NCBI GenBank assembly: GCA_020847765.1
Contig: JADLBJ010000124.1
Location: 1 to 56,777, forward strand
Source of the DNA: Dehalococcoidia bacterium
Lineage (GTDB): Bacteria; Chloroflexota; Dehalococcoidia; Tepidiformales; Tepidiformaceae
DNA length: 56,777 nt
Direction: 5' to 3'
The notes beneath the pieces were generated by a model. It had not been told where the DNA came from, did not search any database, and saw only the letters and a list, made by a program, of their open reading frames with translations. Below are positions 24,564 through 33,432 of this stretch, one piece after another (the first letter of the stretch is position 1; each line of letters begins with the position of its first letter). A program made the translations under genes and the position numbers.

Positions 24564-26063
24564 ATGGGTAACCTCCAGGTTCGCCTCTTCGTCACCTACC
24601 TCGTGATCATCGGTGTAACGCTGGGGCTGGCCGCCCTCAGCCTCTTCCTGCTGCTGGGCGGTTACCGCGACTCCATCTCCTACGGCAACTTGGAGGACGT
24701 CGGCGCACTGATCGACCGACAGGCGAACTACGAGATTCAGAACGCGGTCCAGAAGGGCGACGCGACGCTCACGGGGCAGGACCTGCTGCTCATCCTCGTC
24801 AACTCTCTACGCGGGCCGGGGTCCTCGTCGGTCCTGCCCGTCACCTCTGTCGCCGTGGTCGACCGCTCGGGAAGGATCCTCAGGGCGGCAGGCCCTGAGC
24901 GGCTCGAAGACATCGTGGTGCGTGATTTCAAGGCGCCGTCGGCGACAGCGGACGGGGAGCGGGTGCCGCAGCGCTGCCGCCTCAGCGTGCCTGGAGGGAA
25001 CGAGCTGCTCTGCGTGAGCATTCCGCTCAGCGGGGCTGTGCTCGAGAAGTTCCCGGGCTCGGAGGCGGCGGCCCTGATCGTCGCGCGCCCGGCGGCCAGC
25101 CTTGGTGAGGTGGTGGGCGACCTGATGCCCCGCCTGCTCTTCTCCGGGCTGATCGGGGTTGCGGCGGCACTCGTTCTCGGCTTCCTCCTCTCTCAGAGCG
25201 TGGCAGCGCCGCTCCGAAACATCGCGCGGGCGGCGCGCAACGTCGCACGAGGCAACTATCGCCAGCGGGTGCCCGCGACCGGCCCGAGCGAGGTGCGCGA
25301 CCTGGCCGCCAACTTCAACCGCATGACGGAGGAGGTCCAGCGCTCGCAGCAGACGCTGCGCGACTTCCTCGCCAACATCTCCCACGAGCTGAAGACGCCG
25401 CTCACGTCGATCCGCGGCTTCAGCGAGGCGATGCTCGACGGCACGATCGACGACCCGGGCGGCATCGAACGTTCAGCGCGGGTCATCAACGACGAGTCCA
25501 ACCGCGTCCTGCGGCTCGTCGAAGGGCTGCTCGATCTTTCTCGCATCGAGAGCGGCCAGCTGCCGATGCGCCAGGAGGAGTTCGACCTGCAGGAGCTGAT
25601 GGAGCACGTGGGCGAGGTGTTCGCCCTGCGCAGCGAGGAGACGGGCGTCCGGCTCGAAATCCGGCCGGGCAGCAAGGCAATCATCCGGGGCGACTTCGAC
25701 CGCCTCGAGCAGGTGCTGAACAACCTGCTGGACAACGCCTTTCGCCACACGCCGCCCGGCGGCCGCGTGCGCGTCGCGACCCGCCACGTGCAGGAGGGGC
25801 TCGTCCAGGTGACGGTGACGGACACCGGCAAGGGCATCGCGGCGGCGGACGTGCCGCATCTCTTCGAGCGCTTCTACCGCGCTTCGAACGGCAGCGGCGC
25901 CAAGGGGTACGGCCTCGGTCTGGCCATCACGCGGGAAATCGTGCGCGCCCACGGCGGTGACATTTGGGCGACGAGCGAGCCCGGCCGCGGGACAGCGTTC
26001 GTCTTCACCCTCCCCGCTGCCGGACGTCGCGTACCGGGGCTCGCAGGTGTGCCGGCGCGCTGA
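24564..26063 (+). CDS. PhoR/ResE-like sensor histidine kinase
   Basis: 499 residues from ATG 24564, preceded by GGAGG at 8 bases; the GTG 9 bases earlier is part of that Shine-Dalgarno. The first membrane helix spans about 8-31, an extracytoplasmic sensor domain about 35-185, the second helix about 190-212, and HAMP about 210-262. HisKA holds His274 in NISHELKTPLTSIRGFSEA. The ATPase domain has N box NNLLDNAFRHTPPGG, G1 DTGKGI, F box LFERFYRA and G2 GLGLAITREIV. It phosphorylates the preceding regulator. The pst neighbours suggest a phosphate signal relayed by PhoU. Confidence 0.92.
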   Translation: MGNLQVRLFVTYLVIIGVTLGLAALSLFLLLGGYRDSISYGNLEDVGALIDRQANYEIQNAVQKGDATLTGQDLLLILVNSLRGPGSSSVLPVTSVAVVDRSGRILRAAGPERLEDIVVRDFKAPSATADGERVPQRCRLSVPGGNELLCVSIPLSGAVLEKFPGSEAAALIVARPAASLGEVVGDLMPRLLFSGLIGVAAALVLGFLLSQSVAAPLRNIARAARNVARGNYRQRVPATGPSEVRDLAANFNRMTEEVQRSQQTLRDFLANISHELKTPLTSIRGFSEAMLDGTIDDPGGIERSARVINDESNRVLRLVEGLLDLSRIESGQLPMRQEEFDLQELMEHVGEVFALRSEETGVRLEIRPGSKAIIRGDFDRLEQVLNNLLDNAFRHTPPGGRVRVATRHVQEGLVQVTVTDTGKGIAAADVPHLFERFYRASNGSGAKGYGLGLAITREIVRAHGGDIWATSEPGRGTAFVFTLPAAGRRVPGLAGVPAR

Positions 26064-26066
26064 GCG

Positions 26067-26393
26067 TCAGGCGTCGATCAGCTCGGCGAAGTACACCTTC
26101 CACTTCGCGACGTAGGAGGCCCACTTCTCCCAGTGGTAGGCGGCGAGCTCGCCCTCCTGGTCCTTGTACCACTGCTCGCGGTCGTCGATGTCGATGATGG
26201 CGATGTTGTCCCATTCGGGGTCGGTCACCGTGGCGTCGTAGTCGGCGGTGACGAAATAGCCTTCGAGGAGCCTGGTCGAGGGGTTGGAGCGGCCCCAGGG
26301 GTAGTGCTCCTCTTTCAGCCAGCGGGCGTACTCGTCGCGTGAGACGTCGGCCCTCAGCTTGTACAGGACGTAGACGCGCTCCCGCTTTACCAT
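26067..26393 (-). CDS. Small protein, probable dimeric alpha-beta barrel
   Basis: 108 residues from ATG 26393, with GGAGGAG 6 bases upstream. It starts MVKRERVYVLYKLRADVSRD and continues YARWLKEEHYPWGRSNPST, then VTADYDATVTDPEWDNIAII and WYKDQEGELAAYHWEKW. The pattern strand / 'Y-x-x-W-x-x-E-H-x-P' / strand resembles small ferredoxin-like (EthD/REDY-type) proteins. It is tail to tail with the histidine kinase. No function can be assigned. Confidence 0.65.
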   Translation of the reverse strand: MVKRERVYVLYKLRADVSRDEYARWLKEEHYPWGRSNPSTRLLEGYFVTADYDATVTDPEWDNIAIIDIDDREQWYKDQEGELAAYHWEKWASYVAKWKVYFAELIDA

Positions 26394-26463
26394 CGTCTTC
26401 TCCTCCCGTCGGTTCGGCGGCCCGACCCTACGCCGCGGCCGGCGAAGATTCAAGCGTTCCGCG

Positions 26464-28467
26464 TCAGCTCGCGTGCCCGCCCGACAGTTCGACCAGGACG
26501 TCACCTTCGTGAACGACGTCCCCCACGCGGACGGCCACGCGCAGGACCGTCCCTGCCGTGCTGGCGACGACGCGGTGCTCCATCTTCATCGCCTCGAGGA
26601 CGACCAGCAGGGCACCGTGCTCCACCGCCTCACCCTCGCGCGCGCGCACGTCGGCCACCGTGCCGGAGAGCGGGGCGGCGACAGCCGTGGCCCCGGCGAC
26701 CGGGCCGCGGTCTCGCCTCGGCAGGGGGGGAGGTGGTACGAGGCGGAAGCGCGCGCTACTCGCCCCGTCGGCAGCGCGGTCGTGCACGGTGAGGCGCGTG
26801 TGGCCGTCGGCGAGGCGCTCGACGCGCGCGAGGACGGTGCCGGCCCCGTCCTCGACGGCGAGAGCCAGGCTGTCCACGGCGCCCCTGTCACGCTGCCCCG
26901 CCTCATCCGCGAGAAGGCGCACGGATGTCTCTCGGGCACCGGCGCTCACGGTCGCCGTGCGTGCCACATGGTCTCGCCGGCCGCCGCAGAGACGCGTCTC
27001 GCGCCCGTCGCTGAGCCAGAAGGTCCCGCCGCCCGCTCTGACGGCGTCCCTGCCTGCGAAGAGCAGTGCGGCCGCGGCACCGAGCCAGAGACGGTCGGCA
27101 GTGAGGGGTTCGGGGAGCTCGGGGAACGTCTCTTCAAGCCAGCGTACGCCGGCGGTGCGCGCGCGAAAGGCCGGCGTGGCCAGGATAGCGCGGTGCAGAG
27201 CGAGGTTCGTCGTCACCCCCGCCATCTCAGTCTCGGCGAGGTCGGCGGCGGCGGCCCAAAGCGCAGCCGCCCGGTCGGCACCCGCCACGACCACCTTGGC
27301 GAGCAGCGAGTCGTATTGCGCGGGGACTGTGTCGCCCGCTAAGTACCCTGTGTCGACACGGTCGGCGGCGCATTCGAGCGTGACGACGCGTCCCGCGCTC
27401 GGCCGGAAGCCGTTCCAGGGGTCCTCGGCGTTGAGGCGGAACTCGATGGCGTGGCCGCGCAGCCGCATGTCCTCCTGGCGGACGGGCAGTGTCTCGCCGG
27501 CTGCGACCCGCAGCTGCAGTTCGACCAGGTCCAGGCCGCTCACCATCTCGGTTACCGGGTGCTCGACCTGGAGCCGGGGGTTGACCTCGAGGAAGTAGAA
27601 GTCGCCGGTCGCGGCGCGGCCGTGGCTTGCTGTCGGCACCAGGAACTCGACCGTCCCGGCGTTGACGTAGCCGGCGGCGCGGGCAAGCCGAAGGGCGGCA
27701 CCGGTGAGCGCTTGCCGCAGTTCCTCGTCGACGACCGGGCTCGGCGTTTCTTCAATCAGCTTCTGGCGCCGACGCTGGACCGAGCAGTCGCGCTCGCCCA
27801 GGTGGACGACGTGCCCGTGGGCGTCGGCGAGGATCTGCACTTCGACGTGGTGCGCGTCGCGGACGAGCTTTTCGAGCAGGAGGCCCGCGTCCCCGAAGGC
27901 GGCCAAGGCCTCGCGCCGGGCGCTGGCCAGCGCGTCTGGCAGCTCGGCGGCGGTGAGGACCTCGCGCATGCCGCGGCCGCCGCCACCGCCCCTGGCCTTG
28001 ACCATGACCGGGTAGCCGAGGCGTGCGGCCTCGCGGTCGAGGGTGGCGTCGTCGTCCGCCCCGTCCCAGCCCGGCACGACGGGCACGCCGACGGAGCGCG
28101 CAAGCTGCCGGGCGGCTGACTTGTCGCCGAGGGTGCGAAGGACGGCGGGCGGCGGGCCGACAAAGGTCAGGCGAGCGGCCGCGCAGGCCTCGGCGAACTC
28201 CGCTCGCTCGCTGAGAAAGCCGTACCCGGGGTGGATCGCCTCGCACCCGTGGGCCAACGCGGCGCGGACGACGGCCGGACCGTCGAGGTACGTCTCGGCC
28301 GCGCTGTAGCCTTCGAGCAGCACCCAGTCGTCGGCGTTGCGCACCGCCAGGCTGTGGCGGTCGGGGATCGAGGCGACGACGACCGCGCGGACGCCCAGGC
28401 GCCGGAGCGTGCGCACGACGCGGACAGCGATCTCGCCACGGGTCGCCACGAGCACGGACCTGAACAT
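26464..28467 (-). CDS. Acyl-CoA carboxylase biotin carboxylase/biotin carrier subunit
   Basis: 667 residues from ATG 28467. The biotin carboxylase part (1-445) starts FRSVLVATRGEIAVRVVRTL and has the ATP-grasp loop VKARGGGGGRGMREV, VQILADAHGHVVHLGERDCS, EETPSPVV, FLEVNPRLQVEHPVTEMVSG and HAIEFRLNAEDP. About 450-590 is a linker domain. The last 70 residues form the biotinyl domain with LEAMKMEHRV (biotinylated Lys), as in propionyl-, methylcrotonyl- or geranyl-CoA carboxylase alpha subunits. No carboxyltransferase gene is nearby, so the acyl-CoA cannot be named. TAGCGT lies 7 bases before the ATG, so it is probably leaderless. Confidence 0.9.
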   Translation of the reverse strand: MFRSVLVATRGEIAVRVVRTLRRLGVRAVVVASIPDRHSLAVRNADDWVLLEGYSAAETYLDGPAVVRAALAHGCEAIHPGYGFLSERAEFAEACAAARLTFVGPPPAVLRTLGDKSAARQLARSVGVPVVPGWDGADDDATLDREAARLGYPVMVKARGGGGGRGMREVLTAAELPDALASARREALAAFGDAGLLLEKLVRDAHHVEVQILADAHGHVVHLGERDCSVQRRRQKLIEETPSPVVDEELRQALTGAALRLARAAGYVNAGTVEFLVPTASHGRAATGDFYFLEVNPRLQVEHPVTEMVSGLDLVELQLRVAAGETLPVRQEDMRLRGHAIEFRLNAEDPWNGFRPSAGRVVTLECAADRVDTGYLAGDTVPAQYDSLLAKVVVAGADRAAALWAAAADLAETEMAGVTTNLALHRAILATPAFRARTAGVRWLEETFPELPEPLTADRLWLGAAAALLFAGRDAVRAGGGTFWLSDGRETRLCGGRRDHVARTATVSAGARETSVRLLADEAGQRDRGAVDSLALAVEDGAGTVLARVERLADGHTRLTVHDRAADGASSARFRLVPPPPLPRRDRGPVAGATAVAAPLSGTVADVRAREGEAVEHGALLVVLEAMKMEHRVVASTAGTVLRVAVRVGDVVHEGDVLVELSGGHAS

Positions 28468-28474
28468 GGGGCAC

Positions 28475-28480
28475 ACGCTA
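28475..28480 (-). promoter_or_regulatory. -10 element TAGCGT, leaderless promoter of biotin carboxylase gene
   Basis: The minus strand reads TAGCGT-GTGCCCC-ATG (ATG 28467). The spacing is 7 bases and no Shine-Dalgarno is visible. Confidence 0.4.
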
Positions 28481-28551
28481 CCCGCAGCGGCCGCCGCCCC
28501 GCAAAGGCCTGCTGCGGGGAGCGCGTTTACGCCAGGTGGCCGGCCCTCGGC

Positions 28552-29046
28552 TCACGGCACGAGAACACCCGCTCCGGGCAGGCCGTCGCCCTGGCAGGCG
28601 AAGTCGTAATGCCCGGGGGTGTCGGCGGACCAGGTGAACTCGTCGCCGTTGCGCAGGGTCCGGCCGACGCCCTCGCCGTTGATCGTGAGGGTGCAGTCGC
28701 CGGGGCGGGCCACGGTGACGAGCAGGGTGCTTCCCCGGGGGAGGGTGAGGGCCGCCGGGGCGAAGCCGCCCGCCTCGGCGCGCAGCACCGCCGTGGCCCG
28801 CACGCCCGCGACGGCGCTGTCGGCGGGTCGCGCGGCATTGGTGGCCGTTGCCCCGGGCGTGCCGCCGCCGGCCGGCTCGACGATCGCGCCCGAGCCGTTT
28901 GCCGGCTCGCCCGTCTCGCCTGTGTTCATCGCTGTGACGATGGCGGCGACGACGCCGGCGACGACGAACAGGCCGAGGCCAACCATGATCCAGCGGACGA
29001 CTGGTCCGTGGTTTCCGAAGAAGCGACTCCAGCTTGCCCTCGACAT
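28552..29046 (-). CDS. Membrane-anchored cupredoxin-like protein
   Basis: 164 residues from ATG 29046. One membrane helix (WIMVGLGLFVVAGVVAAIVT, about 19-38) is followed by a Gly/Ala/Thr-rich linker and a C-terminal beta domain (about 85-164): GGFAPAALTLPRGSTLLV, GDCTLTINGEGVG and FTWSADTPGHYDFACQGDG. The order of strands and the 'Y-x-F-x-C-x-x' end resemble a cupredoxin. Only one Cys and one nearby His are seen at the expected copper loop, and the final Met is absent. Metal binding is therefore uncertain. It is divergent from the SurA-like gene. Confidence 0.6.
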   Translation of the reverse strand: MSRASWSRFFGNHGPVVRWIMVGLGLFVVAGVVAAIVTAMNTGETGEPANGSGAIVEPAGGGTPGATATNAARPADSAVAGVRATAVLRAEAGGFAPAALTLPRGSTLLVTVARPGDCTLTINGEGVGRTLRNGDEFTWSADTPGHYDFACQGDGLPGAGVLVP

Positions 29047-29211
29047 ACAGTCAGTTGAGCAGAGCGGGGCGTCGCTGTGGGCCGTCCGGCTTGCTCTGCC
29101 GCGGAACTGCAAGGAGCGAGCGAGAACACGCAAGCCGCGGTTAGCGGTGCGGTGAGCGCCCTCTTCGGTCCAGGCAGCTCGTGCGGCGTGGTGGTCGTTT
29201 GCGCGGGTCGC

Positions 29212-29217
29212 TACTAT
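29212..29217 (+). promoter_or_regulatory. -10 element TACTAT upstream of SurA-like gene
   Basis: TACTAT lies 31 bases before ATG 29249, giving a short conventional leader. No good -35 is seen. Confidence 0.35.
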
Positions 29218-29248
29218 AGGCTGGCGAGCGAAGGCCCGGCAGAGCGAT

Positions 29249-29953
29249 ATGGTGGCCACCAGCGCGGACGAGGCACGCAGCGAGGCGGCGATGAAGAGAC
29301 CCCGCGGGCTCAGGATCCTCGTGGTGACGGTGCCGGTCGCTGTCGCGGCGGTGATGGCGACCGTTGTGCTCTTGGGCGGCGAAACGGCTGCCCAGCCGCG
29401 GCCCGGGCCGGGCGACGCTTTGGCCACGGCGACGGCCGCCGGTCCCGGCGCGGCGGCGATCGTGAACGGCGCGGTCATCCCCCTCTCGCGTGTCAAGGTT
29501 ACGCAGGCATTCAGCCAGGTGCTGGGTGGGCCGGCCGAGGCGAGCCTCGGCACTGTGCAGGGCGCCCTGAAGGAGATGGTCGACAACGAGCTGCTCTACC
29601 AGGAGGCGGCGCGCCGCGGGCTGGAGCCGCCCGAGGCGGAGGTGCACCGGTTCGTAACGGAGCAGAAAGCCGCGCTGGAGCGTCTGCTCGCCGACCCGAC
29701 GGCCGATCCCAAGCTGAAGCAGCTCCAGGAGAGCCTGAAGGGCACGGGCTTCGACGTCGCCTCCTACGACACCAATCCCGACGTTGCCGCCGTCTTTCGG
29801 CGCTCCCTGGCCGTGAACGCGCTGCGCCTGCAGATCCGGGCCGAGTTCCCGGCGGACCAGCGGACACAGGCGAATACAGACGCGGCCGTCGCGAAGCTGG
29901 CCGACGAGCTGCGGGCGAAGGGCGACGTCCGGATTCTCGTGCCCAGCCCCTGA
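29249..29953 (+). CDS. SurA-N-like anchored chaperone protein
   Basis: 234 residues from ATG 29249. ATG 29291 (GAGG 5 bases upstream) is an equally good start and gives MKRPRGLRILVV directly before the membrane helix. After the helix and an Ala/Thr linker comes AAAIVNGAVIPLSRVKVTQA, then MVDNELLYQEAARRGLEPPE, the helical N-domain of SurA/PrsA-type foldases ('VNGxxIxxxxv...LIxxxLlxqeA'). A PPIase domain is missing; the rest is helical with ALRLQIRAEFPADQ. It is probably extracytoplasmic and acts on protein folding. Family is likely, activity unknown. Confidence 0.75.
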   Translation: MVATSADEARSEAAMKRPRGLRILVVTVPVAVAAVMATVVLLGGETAAQPRPGPGDALATATAAGPGAAAIVNGAVIPLSRVKVTQAFSQVLGGPAEASLGTVQGALKEMVDNELLYQEAARRGLEPPEAEVHRFVTEQKAALERLLADPTADPKLKQLQESLKGTGFDVASYDTNPDVAAVFRRSLAVNALRLQIRAEFPADQRTQANTDAAVAKLADELRAKGDVRILVPSP

Positions 29954-29989
29954 GCAGGGCAGCGAGGCACGGGACTAACCAGAACCCGC

Positions 29990-30382
29990 TCAGCGCGTAG
30001 CCGTAGCCGCGAAGGAGACGATCTCGGCGTAGGCGCGCCACATCTCCTGGTCGTCGAAGAACGGCGTCCCGGCGGGAACGACGAGGGTGCCGCCGAAGAC
30101 GCGCACGATCTCCGCGTGGTCGTCGACGACGTAGTCCGGGATGAAGGGGACGCCGAGCTCGACCAGGCGAGCGTGGTGGTTGTAAAGGGGTTTCCAGAAG
30201 CAGTCCTCGACGTGCGCTTCGAGGGCGAAACGGCGGACGACTTCCCAGCGCGGGCCGTAGCCGCTCCAGAGGTAGAGGATGTGGCCGTCGGCGCGCAGCC
30301 GGTCGAACACGTCGGCGACGCCAGGGCGGAGGCGCACGTCCCAGGTGATCAGGGTGTCGTCGACGTCGAAGAAGATGTTCAC
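29990..30382 (-). CDS. HAD-superfamily hydrolase
   Basis: 130 residues, a short HAD protein. Motif I is FFDVDDTL with nucleophile Asp6 and Asp8. Motif II is YLWSGYG (Ser). Lys in FWKPLYN and VVDDHAE would serve as motifs III and IV. The core is complete but there is almost no cap domain, so it may act on large substrates. It follows the lipoprotein esterase by 45 bases in the same direction and meets the SurA-like gene tail to tail. The substrate is unknown. Confidence 0.8.
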   Translation of the reverse strand: MNIFFDVDDTLITWDVRLRPGVADVFDRLRADGHILYLWSGYGPRWEVVRRFALEAHVEDCFWKPLYNHHARLVELGVPFIPDYVVDDHAEIVRVFGGTLVVPAGTPFFDDQEMWRAYAEIVSFAATATR

Positions 30383-30427
30383 CGGCGGAGATTGTCGCCT
30401 GGCGGCCGCGGCCGCAACCCTGGGTGG

Positions 30428-31870
30428 CTAGCGCGTGCCCGGATCGCCGACGCGGAGCGGGTTGGTGAAGGTGCGCCCCACGTCGGTCAGGTCGCCGAGG
30501 AGGTCGTCGCCGGCGGGCTTCTTACCGTCCTTTACCCAGGCAACGAGGTCGTTCCAGGCGGTGGTCAGCTCGGCGTCGCTGAAGGTGCAGTGCCCGGGAG
30601 CGCGGATTGCGCGCTGGACGAGCAGCCCGCCGCTGCCGACGGCCTCGGCCTTCTGACGGTAGCTCACCTCATTTGTGATTGGGACGAAGAGGTCGCCCGT
30701 GCCGTGGAGGGTGAGCAGCGGGCGAGCGATCTTGCCGGTCGTGGGGACGGCGTCCGGATGGGCGGCCGCGTCTCGAGCTGTCTCGTCGGCGGCGAGGCGG
30801 CGGACGGCGGCGTTGAGGGCCTCGTCGGTGACGCCGAACGAGCGGTCGAGACGGTAGCGCAGGTGCGCGTTCGTCGCGGCGCGGGCGGCCAACGTGAGCC
30901 GACCGGGGTCGAGCACGAGGAGGCCGAAGTTGTTGAGGTAGCTCTCCTGCAGTCCTTCGAGGAAGAAGGGCCGCGGCCCGCCGGTCAGGTTCCGCACCAG
31001 GTCGATGAAGAGCTTGCCCCGGGACGTGGGGGCGTCGACGCGGCCGAGGGCGGCGGGCAGCTGGGTGACGAGGACCGCGCCGAGGCCGGTGGTGTCACCG
31101 ACGGGGATGCGGACGCCGGAGGCGTACTCGGCGGCCATCGCCCAGGCCATGATGTAGTCGAGCTCCTCCTCGCCGCCAAGGGCGCCGCAGACCGCAAGGG
31201 CACCGGCGAAGCGGTCCGGGTAGTGCTCGAGGAGAAGCGCGGTGACGTGGCCGCCCATGGAGACGCCGTCGAGGTAGACCCGTCGAGGGGCGCCGAACTG
31301 GGTGGTGAACCGCTGGAGGAGGTCCATCGAGTCGTCGGCGCCGACGCCGGGGGCGTAGCCGTTCTCGCTGTAGGAGCTGGCCGCCCAGGCGTAGCCACCG
31401 GCGATCCATGACTGCCGCAGGGCGTCGTCGGGGCTTGAGACGTACACCTCGTTGCCGCCAAGGCGGACACCGTGCAGGTGCAACACGAGATCGCCGTTCC
31501 AGTTGTCCGGCATCTCGACGCGGTAGGCCGCCTTCCCGAGGACGCCGAAGTACGCCTTTGCACCGGGCAGGGCGACGAAATCGGGCGGACGGATGGTCGT
31601 CGCGACGCCGGAGCTGGTGCCGAGCCGGCCGGGCGCGGCCGTGGGAAGCGGTGCCCGGGCAGTCGCCGCCGTGCTGGCCGCCGCCGTGGCGGGCGTCGGC
31701 GAGCCGTTCGGGCCGGCTGTTGCCGGAGCGGTCGCGGTGCTGATTGCGGCGGGCGGGCTGGTGGTCGGGCGGGCACCTGATTCGCCCCCGCAGGCTGCAG
31801 CCGTCCCCAGCAGGGCGAGGACGACCACCGCCAGGGCGAAGCGAGTCCGCGCAACCGTAAAGGGAGTCAT
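30428..31870 (-). CDS. Lipoprotein alpha/beta-hydrolase (esterase-like)
   Basis: 480 residues. The lipoprotein signal ends LLGTAAACGGES, followed by a Ser/Thr/Pro/Ala linker to about residue 90. The hydrolase domain has VLHLHGVRLGG (oxyanion region), nucleophile elbow YLDGVSMGGHVTALLLEHYP, an Asp in LLTLHGTGDLFVPITNEVSY and His in APGHCTFSDAEL. This Ser-Asp-His order fits tannase/feruloyl-esterase or depolymerase-type enzymes. It acts outside the cytoplasmic membrane. It lies downstream of rmlC, perhaps in one transcript. The substrate is not known. Confidence 0.82.
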   Translation of the reverse strand: MTPFTVARTRFALAVVVLALLGTAAACGGESGARPTTSPPAAISTATAPATAGPNGSPTPATAAASTAATARAPLPTAAPGRLGTSSGVATTIRPPDFVALPGAKAYFGVLGKAAYRVEMPDNWNGDLVLHLHGVRLGGNEVYVSSPDDALRQSWIAGGYAWAASSYSENGYAPGVGADDSMDLLQRFTTQFGAPRRVYLDGVSMGGHVTALLLEHYPDRFAGALAVCGALGGEEELDYIMAWAMAAEYASGVRIPVGDTTGLGAVLVTQLPAALGRVDAPTSRGKLFIDLVRNLTGGPRPFFLEGLQESYLNNFGLLVLDPGRLTLAARAATNAHLRYRLDRSFGVTDEALNAAVRRLAADETARDAAAHPDAVPTTGKIARPLLTLHGTGDLFVPITNEVSYRQKAEAVGSGGLLVQRAIRAPGHCTFSDAELTTAWNDLVAWVKDGKKPAGDDLLGDLTDVGRTFTNPLRVGDPGTR

Positions 31871-31945
31871 CGCGTTAGCAGCGGAGCGCCGGGTGGGGGG
31901 GCAGCCGCCTTCGCGAGCCTGCCACGCGGGGCGGTAATCTCCGGT

Positions 31946-32515
31946 TCAGGGCCGCGCACCGTAACGGAAGGCCGGGGCCTGGCAGTAGCGGGCGAGGGTC
32001 ATGGCCACCTGGTCGCGGGCGGAGAGGATCGGGTTGGCGATTGGCCAGCGGATGCCGATCTCGCCCTCGTCCCAGCGAATCGCACCTTCGGCGGCCGGGG
32101 CGTAGTAGCCGCTGCAACGGTACTGCACCTCTGCGGCTTCGCCGAGGACGAGGAAGGCGTGGCCGAAGCCGACCGGCACAAACAGCTGGCGGGCGTTCCC
32201 GGCGGTCAGCTCCACGCCGACCCAGCGGGCGAACGTGGGCGAACCGAGGCGCAGGTCCACGGCGACGTCGAGGATGGCGCCGGCGGTGCAGCGGACGAGC
32301 TTCGCCATCGGCGCCGTGAGGTCCTGGTAGTGGATGCCGCGGAGGACGTCGCGGCCGGAGCGGGAGTGGTTCTCCTGGACGAACTCGCAGGCGATGCCCG
32401 CCTCAGCGTAGTCCCGGCGGTGGTAGGCCTCGAGGAAGAAGCCGCGTTCGTCGCGATAGACCTCGGATTCCACGACGAGGACCTGGTCGAGATCGGTCTT
32501 CGTCACCCTGATCAC
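31946..32515 (-). CDS. rmlC: dTDP-4-dehydrorhamnose 3,5-epimerase family protein
   Basis: 189 residues from GTG 32515, which overlaps the rmlD stop as GTGA and so fixes the start. It is a cupin-type RmlC: VYRDERGFFLEAYHRRDY, FVQENHSRSGRDVLRGIHYQ (catalytic His in RGIHYQ), DVAVDLRLGSPTF and LFVPVGFGHAFLVL. It should epimerise dTDP-4-keto-6-deoxyglucose for L-rhamnose. rmlA and rmlB are not in the window, so a related 6-deoxysugar is possible. Confidence 0.93.
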   Translation of the reverse strand: MIRVTKTDLDQVLVVESEVYRDERGFFLEAYHRRDYAEAGIACEFVQENHSRSGRDVLRGIHYQDLTAPMAKLVRCTAGAILDVAVDLRLGSPTFARWVGVELTAGNARQLFVPVGFGHAFLVLGEAAEVQYRCSGYYAPAAEGAIRWDEGEIGIRWPIANPILSARDQVAMTLARYCQAPAFRYGARP

Positions 32516-33396
32516 AGGTGCCTCTCGTGGCCGGCCCGGATCTCTGTCCGAATGTGGCCCTTCTCGCGCAGGTAGCGTTCGAGGCCCGCGCGCCACGGGC
32601 GGAGCGCAGGCGCGCGGGTGGTTCCGAGCACGGAGTAGGCGGGGCGTCGCACTGGCGCGCCGAATCTGGCGGTCGTCACGGGTTGTAGGTCCGCCGGGCG
32701 GCCAGTCAGAGCGAAGATCGCGGCCGCGAAGGTGTACCAGCTGCAACTGTCGCTCGGCGCCAGGTGGTAGACCCCATGCATGCCGGCGCGGACGAGCGGC
32801 AGGAGGGCCTCGGCGACCTCCGCGGTATTCGTTGGCGCCGTGACCTGGTCGTCGACGACGCGGACGGGCCGTCCTTCGGCCGCCAGGCGCAGCATCGTCT
32901 CCACGAAGTTGCCGCCCTTGCCGGCCGAACCTGCGAGGCCGAAGAGGCCCGCGACGCGGACGACGGCGGCCCGCGGGTGGGCGACGCGGACGAGGTCCTC
33001 GGCCGCGATCTTGGTGGCGGCGTAGACGTTCAGGGCGCGTCGCGGGTCGTCTTCGAGGTACGGTGTACGCTTTTCGCCGTCGAACACGTAGTCCGTGCTC
33101 AGCTGCACGAAGGCGGCCCCAACGGCCGCCGCCGCCCGCGCCGCCTGCCATCCTCCGACGGCGTTGACGCGGAGGGCGGTCTCCGGGTCGTCCTCGACGA
33201 CAGGCAGGTTGTGAAAGGCGGTCGTGTTCAGCACCACGTCCGGCCTGGCGCGTTCGACAAGAGCGCGGAGGGCGGCCGCGTCCGTCACGTCGGCTTCGGC
33301 ATGGGTGGCGGTGACCACATGGAGGTCGGGGTCGCGCCAGAGGCGGACGACGTCGGAGCCGAGCTGGCCGTTGGCGCCGAGGACAAGGACGCGCAT
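32512..33396 (-). CDS. rmlD: dTDP-4-dehydrorhamnose reductase
   Basis: 294 residues from ATG 33396. It is an extended SDR: MRVLVLGANGQLGSDVV (NADPH motif), DVTDAAALR, QLSTDYVFDGEKRTPYLEDD, NVYAATKIAAE (catalytic Tyr-x-x-x-Lys as YAATK) and GKGGNFVETML. It catalyses the last step of dTDP-L-rhamnose synthesis. Translation is coupled to rmlC by a 4-base overlap. ATG 33405 in frame is an alternative, but TAGCAT 7 bases upstream favours 33396. Confidence 0.92.
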   Translation of the reverse strand: MRVLVLGANGQLGSDVVRLWRDPDLHVVTATHAEADVTDAAALRALVERARPDVVLNTTAFHNLPVVEDDPETALRVNAVGGWQAARAAAAVGAAFVQLSTDYVFDGEKRTPYLEDDPRRALNVYAATKIAAEDLVRVAHPRAAVVRVAGLFGLAGSAGKGGNFVETMLRLAAEGRPVRVVDDQVTAPTNTAEVAEALLPLVRAGMHGVYHLAPSDSCSWYTFAAAIFALTGRPADLQPVTTARFGAPVRRPAYSVLGTTRAPALRPWRAGLERYLREKGHIRTEIRAGHERHL

Positions 33397-33403
33397 GGCG
33401 GAC

Positions 33404-33409
33404 ATGCTA
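33404..33409 (-). promoter_or_regulatory. -10 element TAGCAT, leaderless promoter of rmlD
   Basis: The minus strand reads TAGCAT-GTCCGCC-ATG (ATG 33396). No Shine-Dalgarno is visible before either candidate ATG. Confidence 0.4.
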
Positions 33410-33432
33410 GCGGGCGCCGCGGCGACGCCCAA

